Assembly: GCA_026399075.1 (NCBI GenBank)
Contig: JAPLRR010000079.1
Location: 1-64,000, forward strand
DNA: 64,000 bases
Origin: Methylococcales bacterium
GTDB taxonomy: Bacteria > Pseudomonadota > Gammaproteobacteria > Methylococcales > Methylomonadaceae
Direction: 5' to 3'
Shown here one piece after another: positions 9,371-19,156 of the stretch (its first letter is position 1; every line of letters starts with the position of its first letter). The position numbers and the translations under genes were made by a program. The notes beneath the pieces were generated by a model, which made no database searches, was not told the origin of the DNA, and was given only the letters and a program-made list of their open reading frames with translations.

Positions 9371-9787
9371 CTATTGGCCAAATTGCTGAATCCCACTGTT
9401 TCCAGCAAACGCATTGCAATTGTCGGGATCGCGGCACATAGTTTCAAAAACGGCTTGTTTGCCACACCCCCGAATGCCGATGGTATATTCCGTCCATTCA
9501 TAGCCACCGCCGCCACCCATGCCCATACCGATGCCATTAATATAGGTGACTTTTTGTGAAAGCACTGACCCTGTAGCTTGTGGACAATTTAGCTCAAACC
9601 GTCCTCTGGCAAGGGCAGTATTTAATGCCGCAGGGGCATTTTGTGAGAGGAATTGGGCTTCTGTCGCACAGGCGCTTATTAGGACAGGTAGGGCCAAGGC
9701 AGCTACGGCGACCCGAACCCCATGGTTTAGTTTGGATGATGTTGCTAATTGACGATAGATAGGGTCGACTATATTTAAATTTTTCAT
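9371..9787 (-). CDS. hypothetical lipoprotein
   Basis: hydrophobic segment with lipobox LISACAT; 138 aa. Confidence 0.65.
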   Translation of the reverse strand: MKNLNIVDPIYRQLATSSKLNHGVRVAVAALALPVLISACATEAQFLSQNAPAALNTALARGRFELNCPQATGSVLSQKVTYINGIGMGMGGGGGYEWTEYTIGIRGCGKQAVFETMCRDPDNCNAFAGNSGIQQFGQ

Positions 9788-9915
9788 GGTTGCTTACTCC
9801 AATTTATTTGAATACCGCCAATCGCACTATTTTCATCTGGCGGTGTTTAATAACGTCCTTGCGGATGTGCTCCAAAACCGGCGGCTCTTTCGGATCGACT
9901 AGCCGTAGGTTGTTC

Positions 9916-10746
9916 TTACCAATATCCCGCCAACCCGATATAGGCACCGTGCATCAGGACATCTGTGGTCAGGATAGGCTTGTCTACTTTTATACTGAGT
10001 GCCTTATAACCCACTTCCATGGAGGTGGGGATGTCAAACAAGGTGGTGCGATAGCCGATAGTGCCTAAGGCGGAACCCGAAAAATCGACATTATCCACGC
10101 CAAACCCGCCAATGCTGCCATCGAGTGAGGCATACCAATGCGGGGAGAATTCCACGATGACCTTGCTACCTATCAGTGGCATGGAGACGGATTTGTCGTT
10201 GGAAACTTTGCCGATACCCACAAAGGTAGCTTCATTACCTATCCATAGGGTGCGGCCACCGACATAAACTTCGAAAATATTGGAATTCGATTTTTCGTCC
10301 CAGTGGGCGACCCGTTCTGCGGCTGAAGGGCCAAACAGGCGGTATCGTGCCCCATATTCCATAATGCCCATGCGGCTGGACAAGCCGCTACTGTATATCG
10401 AGTTGACGATGGGCCGAAAATCCATGCCCATGTAGTTGCCCTCCAGATAAAACGCCACCCGCTCATAATTCGCTTCAAAGTGCCCATTGAAAGCCATGGG
10501 GAAATTCCGCATTTTGCCGGCGATATCAAGAAAACCGAAATCATTCGATTTGTTAAATGGCCCGGCTGTAAAATCCCCATAGACACTGGGCAGCCACAGG
10601 TAAGTGGAGAGGTTGAACGACCACGGGCTTTGCGGGGCGGTGTTGCTGCTGGGATTTTCTGCGGCTTGGGCGTTGGCGGTAAGCGCCATTGCAGCCACCA
10701 GCGCCAACGGTTTAAGATGTTGCGATAAGTGAGGTTTTATTGTCAT
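9916..10746 (-). CDS. hypothetical outer-membrane/periplasmic protein
   Basis: signal peptide LVAAMALTANAQAAE; beta-rich sequence; RBS AGGAA before the ATG at 10746. Confidence 0.65.
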   Translation of the reverse strand: MTIKPHLSQHLKPLALVAAMALTANAQAAENPSSNTAPQSPWSFNLSTYLWLPSVYGDFTAGPFNKSNDFGFLDIAGKMRNFPMAFNGHFEANYERVAFYLEGNYMGMDFRPIVNSIYSSGLSSRMGIMEYGARYRLFGPSAAERVAHWDEKSNSNIFEVYVGGRTLWIGNEATFVGIGKVSNDKSVSMPLIGSKVIVEFSPHWYASLDGSIGGFGVDNVDFSGSALGTIGYRTTLFDIPTSMEVGYKALSIKVDKPILTTDVLMHGAYIGLAGYW

Positions 10747-10870
10747 GATAATGTTCCTGTTTATATGGGATGTATGGTTTATTCCGTTGTTACTTGGGCT
10801 TAACATGTTAGATACTAGGCTGTACTCTATAAAAAAGGACCAATAATCGCTTGCTAAGCAAAGATCATTG

Positions 10871-12274
10871 TTAATTAACTCGTTTTACGGCTGGCGGGTT
10901 CCAACGGCCATCCAAGGCATTGGCTTTGGGTGCATATAAACGCATGGTTACACCCAGTTTGCCTTTATCCGGCGCGGGTAGCCAATTGGCTTCTTTGTCA
11001 GTCCCCGGATTGGCGTTTTGTATGTATAAGTCTAGTGAACCGTCCGCATTATACTTAAACGGCATCCAAGAACTAACTGCAAAACGGTTGATCGGGTTGG
11101 TGACTTGGTAGCCTTTTTCGTCATACATGGTCAGTGACCAGAACGCTTCTGCCGGAGGCAGTTCGTCCTTGCTGAAGTGCAACACATAGTTTTGCCCGCC
11201 CATCATGGGTTTGCCGTCGGCATCCGCAATGTTCATCGGATAGATGGCATCCATAGGCTGGTTGGCACCTAGTCCCAGCACCGCAACCATTGCCCGTTTT
11301 AGGTAATAGTTGCCATAAACGCCCATGGTGTCGGTGTTCATAGACCACCCATTGACAACGGTGGCCAGGCTAGGAGCCTTCCATTTCATTAATGCTTGGC
11401 TGTCCGCAGGTGCTTTATCCAAGGCGGTTTTTACCACTGGGTCAAGTTTGTCGTAGTTAAAATCCTTGCCAGGTTCGATGCCGATTTTCTTCAATTGTGC
11501 CACCATTGACCAGTCAGTCAAGTGTGGCGGATTGATCTTCAACACGTTAGCGGCATAGTTGAAATAAGCGGCGGCAGATAATTGGTTGACCTGTTCCAAG
11601 GGCGGTGTTTCCATATTTACGCTAGTGTCAATAACCAGCTTGGCAGGCTTGGGATTTTTTCCCCATTGTGAAAGTGGTGTTAGCTTATAGCCTTCCTGTA
11701 CTTTATGGACTGCCGGATAATCTGACGGGCCGTTGGTTTGGGTGCGGCCTATCACCCAAATTTGCGGGGTAGGCGCATCTATGCGTTGCACCCCTTTGGG
11801 AAGCTTGCCTTTCCAGCCTTGGGGCACTACTGCATAATTGGCCGCTTGTGTGCCTGAAGTCCGTTTGCCAGGTACCGCAAAAACATCTGTCCACATGTCT
11901 AGCAACGGCATTAGGTAGTAACGGTCTGCGGTGTCGGGTAGCGATAAAATGATGGGTTCTTTGGTCACGTCTAACCACGCAACCGAGTACAAGGTGTCAA
12001 AGTTGGGCCGCACCACCACTTTCAAATCTGCTGGTGGGTATTCGGCAACATGGGAAAAGGTATTGACGGGCCCGTAGCCTGGTTTGTTGCCAGTTTCGGT
12101 GTTGGTCATTTGTTTACGGGTAACATCCATGGTCACCAGTGGGTAAAAATATAAATAGGCATTAACGCCGATTTCCTTAGCTTCTTGTTCAGTCAGTGCT
12201 GCATTGACAGGGCCAGTAGTCGTCAGTGTTGCCGCCAGCAGCAGGCTGGCGCCGATAGTCTTTATCCGGTTCAT
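10871..12274 (-). CDS. DUF1254/DUF1214 domain-containing protein
   Basis: NAYLYFYPLVTMDVTRKQMTN, RPNFDTLYSVAWLDVTKEPIILSLPDTADRYYLMPLLDMWTDVFA, DELPPAEAFWSLTMYD; RBS AGGAG. Confidence 0.92.
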   Translation of the reverse strand: MNRIKTIGASLLLAATLTTTGPVNAALTEQEAKEIGVNAYLYFYPLVTMDVTRKQMTNTETGNKPGYGPVNTFSHVAEYPPADLKVVVRPNFDTLYSVAWLDVTKEPIILSLPDTADRYYLMPLLDMWTDVFAVPGKRTSGTQAANYAVVPQGWKGKLPKGVQRIDAPTPQIWVIGRTQTNGPSDYPAVHKVQEGYKLTPLSQWGKNPKPAKLVIDTSVNMETPPLEQVNQLSAAAYFNYAANVLKINPPHLTDWSMVAQLKKIGIEPGKDFNYDKLDPVVKTALDKAPADSQALMKWKAPSLATVVNGWSMNTDTMGVYGNYYLKRAMVAVLGLGANQPMDAIYPMNIADADGKPMMGGQNYVLHFSKDELPPAEAFWSLTMYDEKGYQVTNPINRFAVSSWMPFKYNADGSLDLYIQNANPGTDKEANWLPAPDKGKLGVTMRLYAPKANALDGRWNPPAVKRVN

Positions 12275-12331
12275 AATGATTTCTCCTAAAGAATAACTCA
12301 GTGTAGTCTGATGCCATTGTTAGATTAAAAA

Positions 12332-14824
12332 TTACTTTTCGCTTTCCAGTTCTGTAACCAACTGCTGTATGTCTTTATTTTCCGGCAAGGCCACCAAGGC
12401 TTTTTTGGCGTAAGCCAGTGCCGCTTTATTGTCACCCGTTTCACGCTGTATCGAGATCAGTGCGCTGAGTAGGTTCAGCTCATAAGGCTGGCGGCTGTTT
12501 GCCGCTTTTAATACCGCCAAAGCCTCGCGAGGCTTGCCGGTGGAATTCAAGGCGATTGCATAAACATAAGCGTAGCGGGCATTTTCCGGTGCTAGTTTTG
12601 CAGCCAGTGCCAGTTCTTGCAAGGCCGTTGTTTGGTCGGCTTTACGTACCAACAGCAAGCCCAGGGCATGGTGTAAATCTGCCGCCTTGGGCGATAAGGC
12701 CAAACCTTTTTGTAATTGATTTTCACCTTCGCCGTCAAGGCCTTGTTGGCGGTAAGCGTCAGCGAGGTTGATATAAGCACCGATGAAACGCGGATCCATG
12801 GAAATTGCACGTTGATAGGCAGTAATGGCCTCTGCACTATTGCCTTGGCGTAAATAAAGGTTGCCTAAGTTGACATTTTCCGCTGGCCAGTCGGCATTAA
12901 GCGTTAAATAGGCCAAATAATCTGCCATTGCATTTTTTCGGGCATTAATGCGACTGTCTGGAATTTGGCTATCGGGTACGTCAGCCAAGATGCGCGCGGC
13001 CTCAATACGCACGCCGCGCACCGGATCTTCAAGGGCGGGTGAGGCTGACAAGATGCGGTTGACCGGATCGACTGATTCAATCAGTGAAAGGGCTGCAATA
13101 CGCACGGATGGATCGGCATCTTGCAATTGCTGCCTAGCAAAACCCAGCAGGTCTGGGCTCATCATCGGCGCAGCCAAGGTGGTTGCGGTGGCGCGGACTA
13201 TTGCTGGGATGCTTGGATTTTTAGCCAGCTCGGTTAGCTCTGGTAAGGCTTTAATGCCTTGTGTCGTTACTTTGTCTAGCACCATCCCATAATGGGGGCG
13301 CCCACGCCAATCCTTGCCATACCATTTGTCTAGGGTAGTGGCAGCCCATTCAGGTTTTTGTTGTTGATGGCATTGTGTACATGCATTTGGGCTACCCAGC
13401 GTTAAGGACAAATCCGGTCTGGGCAAGCGAAAGCTGTGGTCGTGCCGCCCATCAACCACCATATAGTTTTGCTCGGGCGCATGGCAATCCATGCACACCG
13501 CACCTTTTGAGCCGGGTTTATGGTGGTGATGGCTTATTGTGTCAAATTTGTCAGCTTGGTGGCAACGCGTACAGAGGGCATTACCTTCGGCGCGGAGTTT
13601 AAGTGCGTGTGGTTCATGGCAGTCCATGCAGGTGACACCATTTTGGAACATTTTACTCTGCCGGAATGAACCCCAGGTATAGTCCTCGTCACGCTGTTGG
13701 CCATCGGCATAATAGGTGGGTTGGGTCAGCAAGGCCGGATGGTGGCTGTCTTCCAACGGCAAACCGGGTAAGTTGCCCTCCACCAAGGTTGAGCGGCGGG
13801 CATGGCAAGCCCAACAGGTGTTCATCAAGGTGTCGTTGGCCAATTCACTACGTTGTGCGTATAAGGCATCGGTTGTGGGGAAGTGCCAAGCTTCTTGCCA
13901 ATGGCTGGCCAAGTTGACCGCCAAGCCTTTGTCTTCAGCATACGGTTGTTGCGCTTGTTTTGCCCAGCTGACATGTTGTGAGGCTGGGCCGTGGCAAGTT
14001 TCACAGGCCACATTGATTTCGCTGAACGTGGTCGTATAGCTGTCAGTAGCGGCATCGTAGCCTTTTGTCAGCTTCGTGGAATGGCATTCGGCGCATTCCA
14101 TATTCCAGTTTTGGTAACGGCCTGTCCAGTGCAATTGGTCGGTGTGATCCATTTTTTCTTTGGGATAAAGATGGAACCAGCGTTGCCCACCTTCGGTTTT
14201 TGGGCGGCTATCCCATGCGATGCTAAGCGCTTGGTAACGGCCTCCAGGAAAGGCGATCAAGTATTGCTGCAAAGGTGTCACGCCAAATGTATAACTGATT
14301 GCGTAATCAGTCAGCTTGCCATCCGGGCCGTCGGTGCGCACCATATACTTTCCGTCACGTTTAAAGAAAGTGGTTTCTACCTTTTGGTGCGTGAATTTAA
14401 CGTCATTAAAATCGCCCAGCACTGTTTGCGTATTGGCTTCTTGCATGGCCAATTGATGGTGCGATCCTTGCCATGCCTCAAACTCAGGCAGATGACATTG
14501 TTTACATACAGCCGCACCGACAAATTCTTTGGCAGCCACATTGGCGGACGGTGTCGGTTTAGTGGCTGGTGGTGTTGTGGGGGGAATTGCCGTTACTGGA
14601 CGGGGGAGGGATAGATAAATGCCGCCTATGGCCAATCCGACTACGATAAAAACTAACAGCAACAACAGCATGCCCCGTTTGCCAAACCGATTGGCAGAAT
14701 CATTGGGCTTGTTAAATGTGGCTTTTGGGGGCTTGCTGCTGGTCATTGTGGGCTGTAGTCCTAGTGGGGTTAAGGTTTGTAGGCATTGCTTGGGTTGCCG
14801 ATGGCATGACAACCCAGGCTTCAT
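12332..14824 (-). CDS. multihaem (8 CXXCH) cytochrome c with HEAT-like and TPR repeats
   Basis: CXXCH motifs CKQCH, CAECH, CETCH, CWACH, CMDCH, CTRCH, CMDCH, CTQCH; C-terminal TPR (NLGNLYLRQGNSAEAITAYQRAISMDP); alternative start at 14746. Confidence 0.88.
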   Translation of the reverse strand: MKPGLSCHRQPKQCLQTLTPLGLQPTMTSSKPPKATFNKPNDSANRFGKRGMLLLLLVFIVVGLAIGGIYLSLPRPVTAIPPTTPPATKPTPSANVAAKEFVGAAVCKQCHLPEFEAWQGSHHQLAMQEANTQTVLGDFNDVKFTHQKVETTFFKRDGKYMVRTDGPDGKLTDYAISYTFGVTPLQQYLIAFPGGRYQALSIAWDSRPKTEGGQRWFHLYPKEKMDHTDQLHWTGRYQNWNMECAECHSTKLTKGYDAATDSYTTTFSEINVACETCHGPASQHVSWAKQAQQPYAEDKGLAVNLASHWQEAWHFPTTDALYAQRSELANDTLMNTCWACHARRSTLVEGNLPGLPLEDSHHPALLTQPTYYADGQQRDEDYTWGSFRQSKMFQNGVTCMDCHEPHALKLRAEGNALCTRCHQADKFDTISHHHHKPGSKGAVCMDCHAPEQNYMVVDGRHDHSFRLPRPDLSLTLGSPNACTQCHQQQKPEWAATTLDKWYGKDWRGRPHYGMVLDKVTTQGIKALPELTELAKNPSIPAIVRATATTLAAPMMSPDLLGFARQQLQDADPSVRIAALSLIESVDPVNRILSASPALEDPVRGVRIEAARILADVPDSQIPDSRINARKNAMADYLAYLTLNADWPAENVNLGNLYLRQGNSAEAITAYQRAISMDPRFIGAYINLADAYRQQGLDGEGENQLQKGLALSPKAADLHHALGLLLVRKADQTTALQELALAAKLAPENARYAYVYAIALNSTGKPREALAVLKAANSRQPYELNLLSALISIQRETGDNKAALAYAKKALVALPENKDIQQLVTELESEK

Positions 14825-14870
14825 GGCTAGTTTAGTGGAAGTCTAGCCATCACCGCAAAACCGGACAGTG

Positions 14871-15443
14871 TTAATTGGGATCAATACGGCTAATTTTAGA
14901 GCCTTGTAATCCTAGTCCCGCCATCAAGCCTTTTTGGTCAAAGATGAACGCATAAACGCCCTCTTGTGCTGTGGTGGTTGATAATGATTTCGCGACGCCT
15001 TGGTCTACAATAACAACACTGGGGCCGACACCAATTTCCCAACCTTCACTGCGGTTAAGATAGCTCAACGACGATTTGTCCATGAAAAAAAGCGCATATC
15101 CGAACGATTGCACCCCAGCTTGCAGGCCATAAGACCCTGCAACTATATTGTAATACCCTGCTGTCCTGCCATTTTTAAACAGGGCGCCGCCGTTGCCATA
15201 TTGCGCACCCACTAAAAAACCCGCCTTAACAATCCGTGGGAACACCAATATGCCTTTGGCCCGTTTAGCCAGTATTTTGGCTTCCGGGTTGTTGGCATAA
15301 AGATACTGTAGTGCGGAATTAGAATCCTGGGTAATTTGTGATGCAGAACCTGCCAACTGGCCACCTGTCGATTGGCAACCAACGAGCGCTAGCAGGCTGA
15401 TCAAAAAAAGGCTTATTAATTTATTATTTAACATACACGTCAC
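14871..15443 (-). CDS. YSC84-related / SYLF-domain lipoprotein
   Basis: lipobox LVGCQ; KGILVFPRIVKAGFLVGAQYGNGGALFKNGRTAGYYNIVAGSYGLQAGVQSFGYALFFM. Confidence 0.9.
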   Translation of the reverse strand: MTCMLNNKLISLFLISLLALVGCQSTGGQLAGSASQITQDSNSALQYLYANNPEAKILAKRAKGILVFPRIVKAGFLVGAQYGNGGALFKNGRTAGYYNIVAGSYGLQAGVQSFGYALFFMDKSSLSYLNRSEGWEIGVGPSVVIVDQGVAKSLSTTTAQEGVYAFIFDQKGLMAGLGLQGSKISRIDPN

Positions 15444-15666
15444 CTGTCATGGAAAGTTTATTGGAGGTATTGGGGATTTTCTGTTTGCCAAGCAATGTTG
15501 ATCCCCAACAAGTTTCGCAACGCCAGTATTGCGACCTGAGTTGTTTGATCTGGCTTAGGGCAGGGCACAGTAAACAAGGGGCTTAAATTACTTACCTGCT
15601 GTTTATTGTTTAATGGAACAAGTGAATAAATAAAGGTTGATGCCGCTGTTATTTTAACAACAACGT

Positions 15667-16968
15667 TCACTGTACTTCCTTGGTAAATTCACAACGTTGT
15701 TTAACCAGTGCAGAGGTGGCCGGATTGCCGATACCCTCAGCGATCAGGGAAACGACACGGTCATCGGTATCATAACCCACATGGGCTTCCATGGGATTGG
15801 CCAGCTCGACAATCCCAAAAGCATCCATGATTTTGGCTATATTGATATTAACATTAGTGATATCGGCACAAAGCCGGGAATCAATATATTTTTCAGAAAA
15901 TCCGGGTGGTATCCCATAACTTAACAAGTCATTAGGGTCACTAAAGGCAATAATATTGGTTTTGCTGACCATGCGTTTATTATAGTTAGCGCCTTTGGGG
16001 TCGCAATAGGTTGCCCCCTGACCGGCCACTTCGGGAAGTTCCCGCCCTAATTGCAGCATAGGGAGTTGATTGGAGAGCATAAAAAGGGTGATGTGCTTTT
16101 GTTGCAATGCCGCAATGGTTTTTGGCGACAGCTTGATATTTTTGTTTGTGTTTAAATATTTTTGTGGGGCAGCCAGCATTTCGGCAATCCTTTGCATACC
16201 GTCAATCGCAATACGGCTACCCAAACTATGGGAAACGACGACATAATTATCTTTGGCAATCAGTTCGGCTTTTGAGTCATTCAAGTCGATACAGGCATGT
16301 TTGCCACTTGCGGGCAAATCTCCCCAATTTCTGGTCGCCATCCAACAAAATGACTGGGCATAAGCGGCTAAAATAAGCTCCCGGCTTTGCCCCAGATAAA
16401 TGATAGGGTCAGGGCCGGTGTCGTTACTGAATTTTTTCAACAGGCCATTGATGCCTGCGCGGCGGAATTGATACTCACCGGAGGTGTCAAAATCCAATAA
16501 GGACTTTTCTGCCCGGGTAATTTCAGACCAAGTTAATTCGTAAAAAGTCAGTTCTTTGCCATTTTGTTCATTGAGCAAATGGCTAATCCGCAGATTGCCA
16601 AGATTTTTGCCGGGCAGCAAAGGGGTGTTTAGGGCAATATCGATTTGATTTTCCGAGCGTACATTTAAGTTCAGTTCTTTGCCTAATTTCTCCAAAAACT
16701 GGGTAGTGTAGCCAGGAAGATGGTCACCGACGCCGTGCACAAACAGTACTTTAGTTTTACTTGGCTTTTTGGCCAGATCAGCGGCAATGCCCAGAAATGG
16801 CTTGCCCCACACTTGGCATTGGCGGGTATCTTGACTATCTGCTTGTTCCAGCACCGCTTCCGCCGCACCCTTGCCCAGACTGGCACAGCCGGACAAAAGT
16901 ATGGCGAATGTTAGTGAAGGTAACAGCCAACTGGATTTTATAATCAAAGGCTTGGTGAGCTTATTCAT
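15667..16968 (-). CDS. lipoprotein with alpha/beta-hydrolase motifs
   Basis: lipobox LLSGCAS; VLFVHGVGDH and nucleophile elbow VVSHSLGSRIAIDG. Confidence 0.7.
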   Translation of the reverse strand: MNKLTKPLIIKSSWLLPSLTFAILLSGCASLGKGAAEAVLEQADSQDTRQCQVWGKPFLGIAADLAKKPSKTKVLFVHGVGDHLPGYTTQFLEKLGKELNLNVRSENQIDIALNTPLLPGKNLGNLRISHLLNEQNGKELTFYELTWSEITRAEKSLLDFDTSGEYQFRRAGINGLLKKFSNDTGPDPIIYLGQSRELILAAYAQSFCWMATRNWGDLPASGKHACIDLNDSKAELIAKDNYVVVSHSLGSRIAIDGMQRIAEMLAAPQKYLNTNKNIKLSPKTIAALQQKHITLFMLSNQLPMLQLGRELPEVAGQGATYCDPKGANYNKRMVSKTNIIAFSDPNDLLSYGIPPGFSEKYIDSRLCADITNVNINIAKIMDAFGIVELANPMEAHVGYDTDDRVVSLIAEGIGNPATSALVKQRCEFTKEVQ

Positions 16969-17998
16969 AGATTTTTTCTACCGCGTTATTAGGGAGAATG
17001 GATGGCTCTAGGTTGCTACGGATTTGTCGCGAAAAATCTGCTGACAAGCCGACAGTGTGTGCCATACGGTTAATATAAGCTTGCTTTTGCAATGTTTCAA
17101 ATGGAATGTGGCTGGCAAATGCGTTTGCTTCATAAAGATACTCAGGTAAATAACCGCTCAGCAAAATTTTCCACGAAAACGGTAAATGCCCGGGGTTGAC
17201 CCGCGTATTAAACCAAATGGCGGTGGTGCAATTGTCCAATAAAGTGTTATAAAACGCCGGCTTTTCATGTAGTCCGTTAATTTCTTTAATATATTCCATA
17301 AACAAGCGATGCAGGTTAGCTTTGGGCGGATGTAGCTGGTAAAGATAAACGTCCTCAACCGGATCCTTACGGTAATTGGTGCGCAAGCGGATGACATCCC
17401 GTTCGTCCGCTACGATATAAGTGAGTTCGTATTGCCTAAAAAACCCCTTAATCGTCGAATAACCCTCACCAAGCTCTTTACGGGCTTCTATGGAGACCGC
17501 CAGATAGCCTTGGTCGCCAAAATTAAAACTTACAATAGTATGGGCAATGGCCGGCCCCATCCAATAAATGGCGAACAAGTCCAAGCCTTCTAGCTTATTC
17601 ACATCAAATTTTTTGCTGTAGTAGGCGGGTGAAAAATCAACTTCGGTGCGGTAATCAACATTGCGGATGTTATGCACGGTGACGGCATCCCCTTCGACAA
17701 TAGCATAAGGCAATTTTGCCAAATCAGCTTGCCATTGCCGATCATTTAAGGGTTTAACAGCAAACCACCAGCCAACCAGCACCACAACAAATAACACGGC
17801 ATAGCTGAGTAAGAAACTACTGCGCCATCGGACAAAGCCTAGGCTGACCAAAGTCATTAGGCCAAAAATACCGAATAAGGTAGCCCCGCACGTTTGTAAA
17901 AGACTGCCGTGGGAATCGCCGAAGTAAATTGCCAACACTGACCAAGTGGTAGTTCCAACCAGCAGGAATGCCAACAATGACCAACTGATAAACCTCAA
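16961..17998 (-). CDS. DUF4105-like membrane protein
   Basis: TM segments; AIYWMGPAIAHTIVSFNFGDQGYLAVSIEARKE...YNTLLDNCTTAIW; 8-bp overlap with the preceding CDS. Confidence 0.75.
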   Translation of the reverse strand: MRFISWSLLAFLLVGTTTWSVLAIYFGDSHGSLLQTCGATLFGIFGLMTLVSLGFVRWRSSFLLSYAVLFVVVLVGWWFAVKPLNDRQWQADLAKLPYAIVEGDAVTVHNIRNVDYRTEVDFSPAYYSKKFDVNKLEGLDLFAIYWMGPAIAHTIVSFNFGDQGYLAVSIEARKELGEGYSTIKGFFRQYELTYIVADERDVIRLRTNYRKDPVEDVYLYQLHPPKANLHRLFMEYIKEINGLHEKPAFYNTLLDNCTTAIWFNTRVNPGHLPFSWKILLSGYLPEYLYEANAFASHIPFETLQKQAYINRMAHTVGLSADFSRQIRSNLEPSILPNNAVEKIYE

Positions 17999-18109
17999 TT
18001 TGAATGCCCTGTTGTATTCACTGTGTGATTATCCGCTTCCCACATACTGATCATCGTTATCTTCATAAGATTTAAAAACAATAACAACATTAAGTTACAA
18101 AGTGCATAG

Positions 18110-18204
18110 CTCCCTCTTCTTTAGGGAGAGGGCTGGGGTGAGGTGTGGTTAATCAAGTAGTTAAATCCCCTCATCCCAGCCTTCTCCCAAAGGGAGAAGG
18201 GGCT
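18110..18204. repeat. palindromic repeat (CCCTCxxCCCAGCC / GGGAGAGGGCTGGGGTGAGG type)
   Basis: two inverted copies read directly: tccctcttctttagggagagggctggggtgagg and cccctcatcccagccttctcccaaagggagaagggg. Confidence 0.8.
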
Positions 18205-18309
18205 TTTGACTTGTGTAGGAATCTATGTCTTCTGCTAAGGAAGTCAATGCCTGAAAGCAAGGACGGTAGGCCACGCACCGTCCCGTCGCATATCCTAGCC
18301 GTATAACCA

Positions 18310-18951
18310 CTATTTAGTCGGGGCACTAACTTCAATTGAGGCTGCCCGCGTCAAACGCGCTACCACAGTGTCCCCAACTTTGACTTCGTTGAGACGTTTT
18401 ACTTCGGGGCCTGCTATCATTTTAACGGTTTTTCCATCGGGGCCTTTGAGTTTCACTTCCCTGGTTTGGTAGTCGATGGCAACTACACTGGCTGATACCT
18501 CAACGGCTTTAACTGCCGCAAATCCGGGCTTGCTGCCCAAAGGTGCCCGTCCGGCTGCGATGGCACCATCCGCAGAAGGCACATCCGCTGCGCTAACAAA
18601 CAACTCGACGGTTTCAAGGAATGAGGTGGTGACTATGTCGCCAACACGAATTTGGGCAAAATTACGGACTTCAGGCCCGCATTTCACTTCTGACTCTTTA
18701 CCGTCGGGCTGTGTTAAAGTGACCACCCGGTCTTTTTTATTGATGGCCTTTACGGTTGCCGTTACGACGACCAGCTCACCTTCAAGCCTTCCGGGTTTGT
18801 CAGTGGCAGGTGTTGTTGCGACCATGGCTTGGCTGGTCATTGCCGAAGCGTCAGCTTGGTCTTTGCTGCCCGTGCTTGAGCAAGCCACTAACAGCGAAGC
18901 GGTGACTAAACCGGTAAGGCTAAGGGCGAGAAACTGTTTTTTATCGTTCAT
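18310..18951 (-). CDS. lipoprotein with two internal OB-like repeats
   Basis: lipobox LLVACSS; repeats VKAINKKDRVVTLTQPDGKESEVKCGPEVRNFAQIRVGD and VVAIDYQTREVKLKGPDGKTVKMIAGPEVKRLNEVKVGD. Confidence 0.75.
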   Translation of the reverse strand: MNDKKQFLALSLTGLVTASLLVACSSTGSKDQADASAMTSQAMVATTPATDKPGRLEGELVVVTATVKAINKKDRVVTLTQPDGKESEVKCGPEVRNFAQIRVGDIVTTSFLETVELFVSAADVPSADGAIAAGRAPLGSKPGFAAVKAVEVSASVVAIDYQTREVKLKGPDGKTVKMIAGPEVKRLNEVKVGDTVVARLTRAASIEVSAPTK

Positions 18952-18987
18952 AAGTAATCCTTATTGGGTTGGTTGATTTGTTGTTGT

Positions 18988-19104
18988 GTAAGTATTCAGT
19001 CCCCCTCTTTGGAAAAGTCGGGATAGGGGAGATTTTATTAGATAAATCCCCCTTAGTCCCCCTTTTTCAAAGGGGGAGAGTTTGCGAGGGGGCAAAATAC
19101 TTAC
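18988..19104. repeat. palindromic MITE-like repeat with 9-bp terminal inverted repeats GTAAGTATT/AATACTTAC
   Basis: TIRs at 18988-18996 and 19096-19104 enclosing inverted tccccctcttt.../...aaagggggag arms. Confidence 0.7.
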
Positions 19105-19156
19105 GTTGTTGTTAGTTTATTGACTGGGTTGCGATTGGCATAACCCAGCCAAGTGA

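Noticed and set aside
13991-14614. Plus-strand 207-aa ORF opposite the cytochrome gene
   Set aside because: Shadow of the CXXCH-containing minus-strand frame.
15458-15670. 70-aa minus-strand ORF MNVVVKITAAS...
   Set aside because: No recognisable domain, weak coding character; insufficient support.
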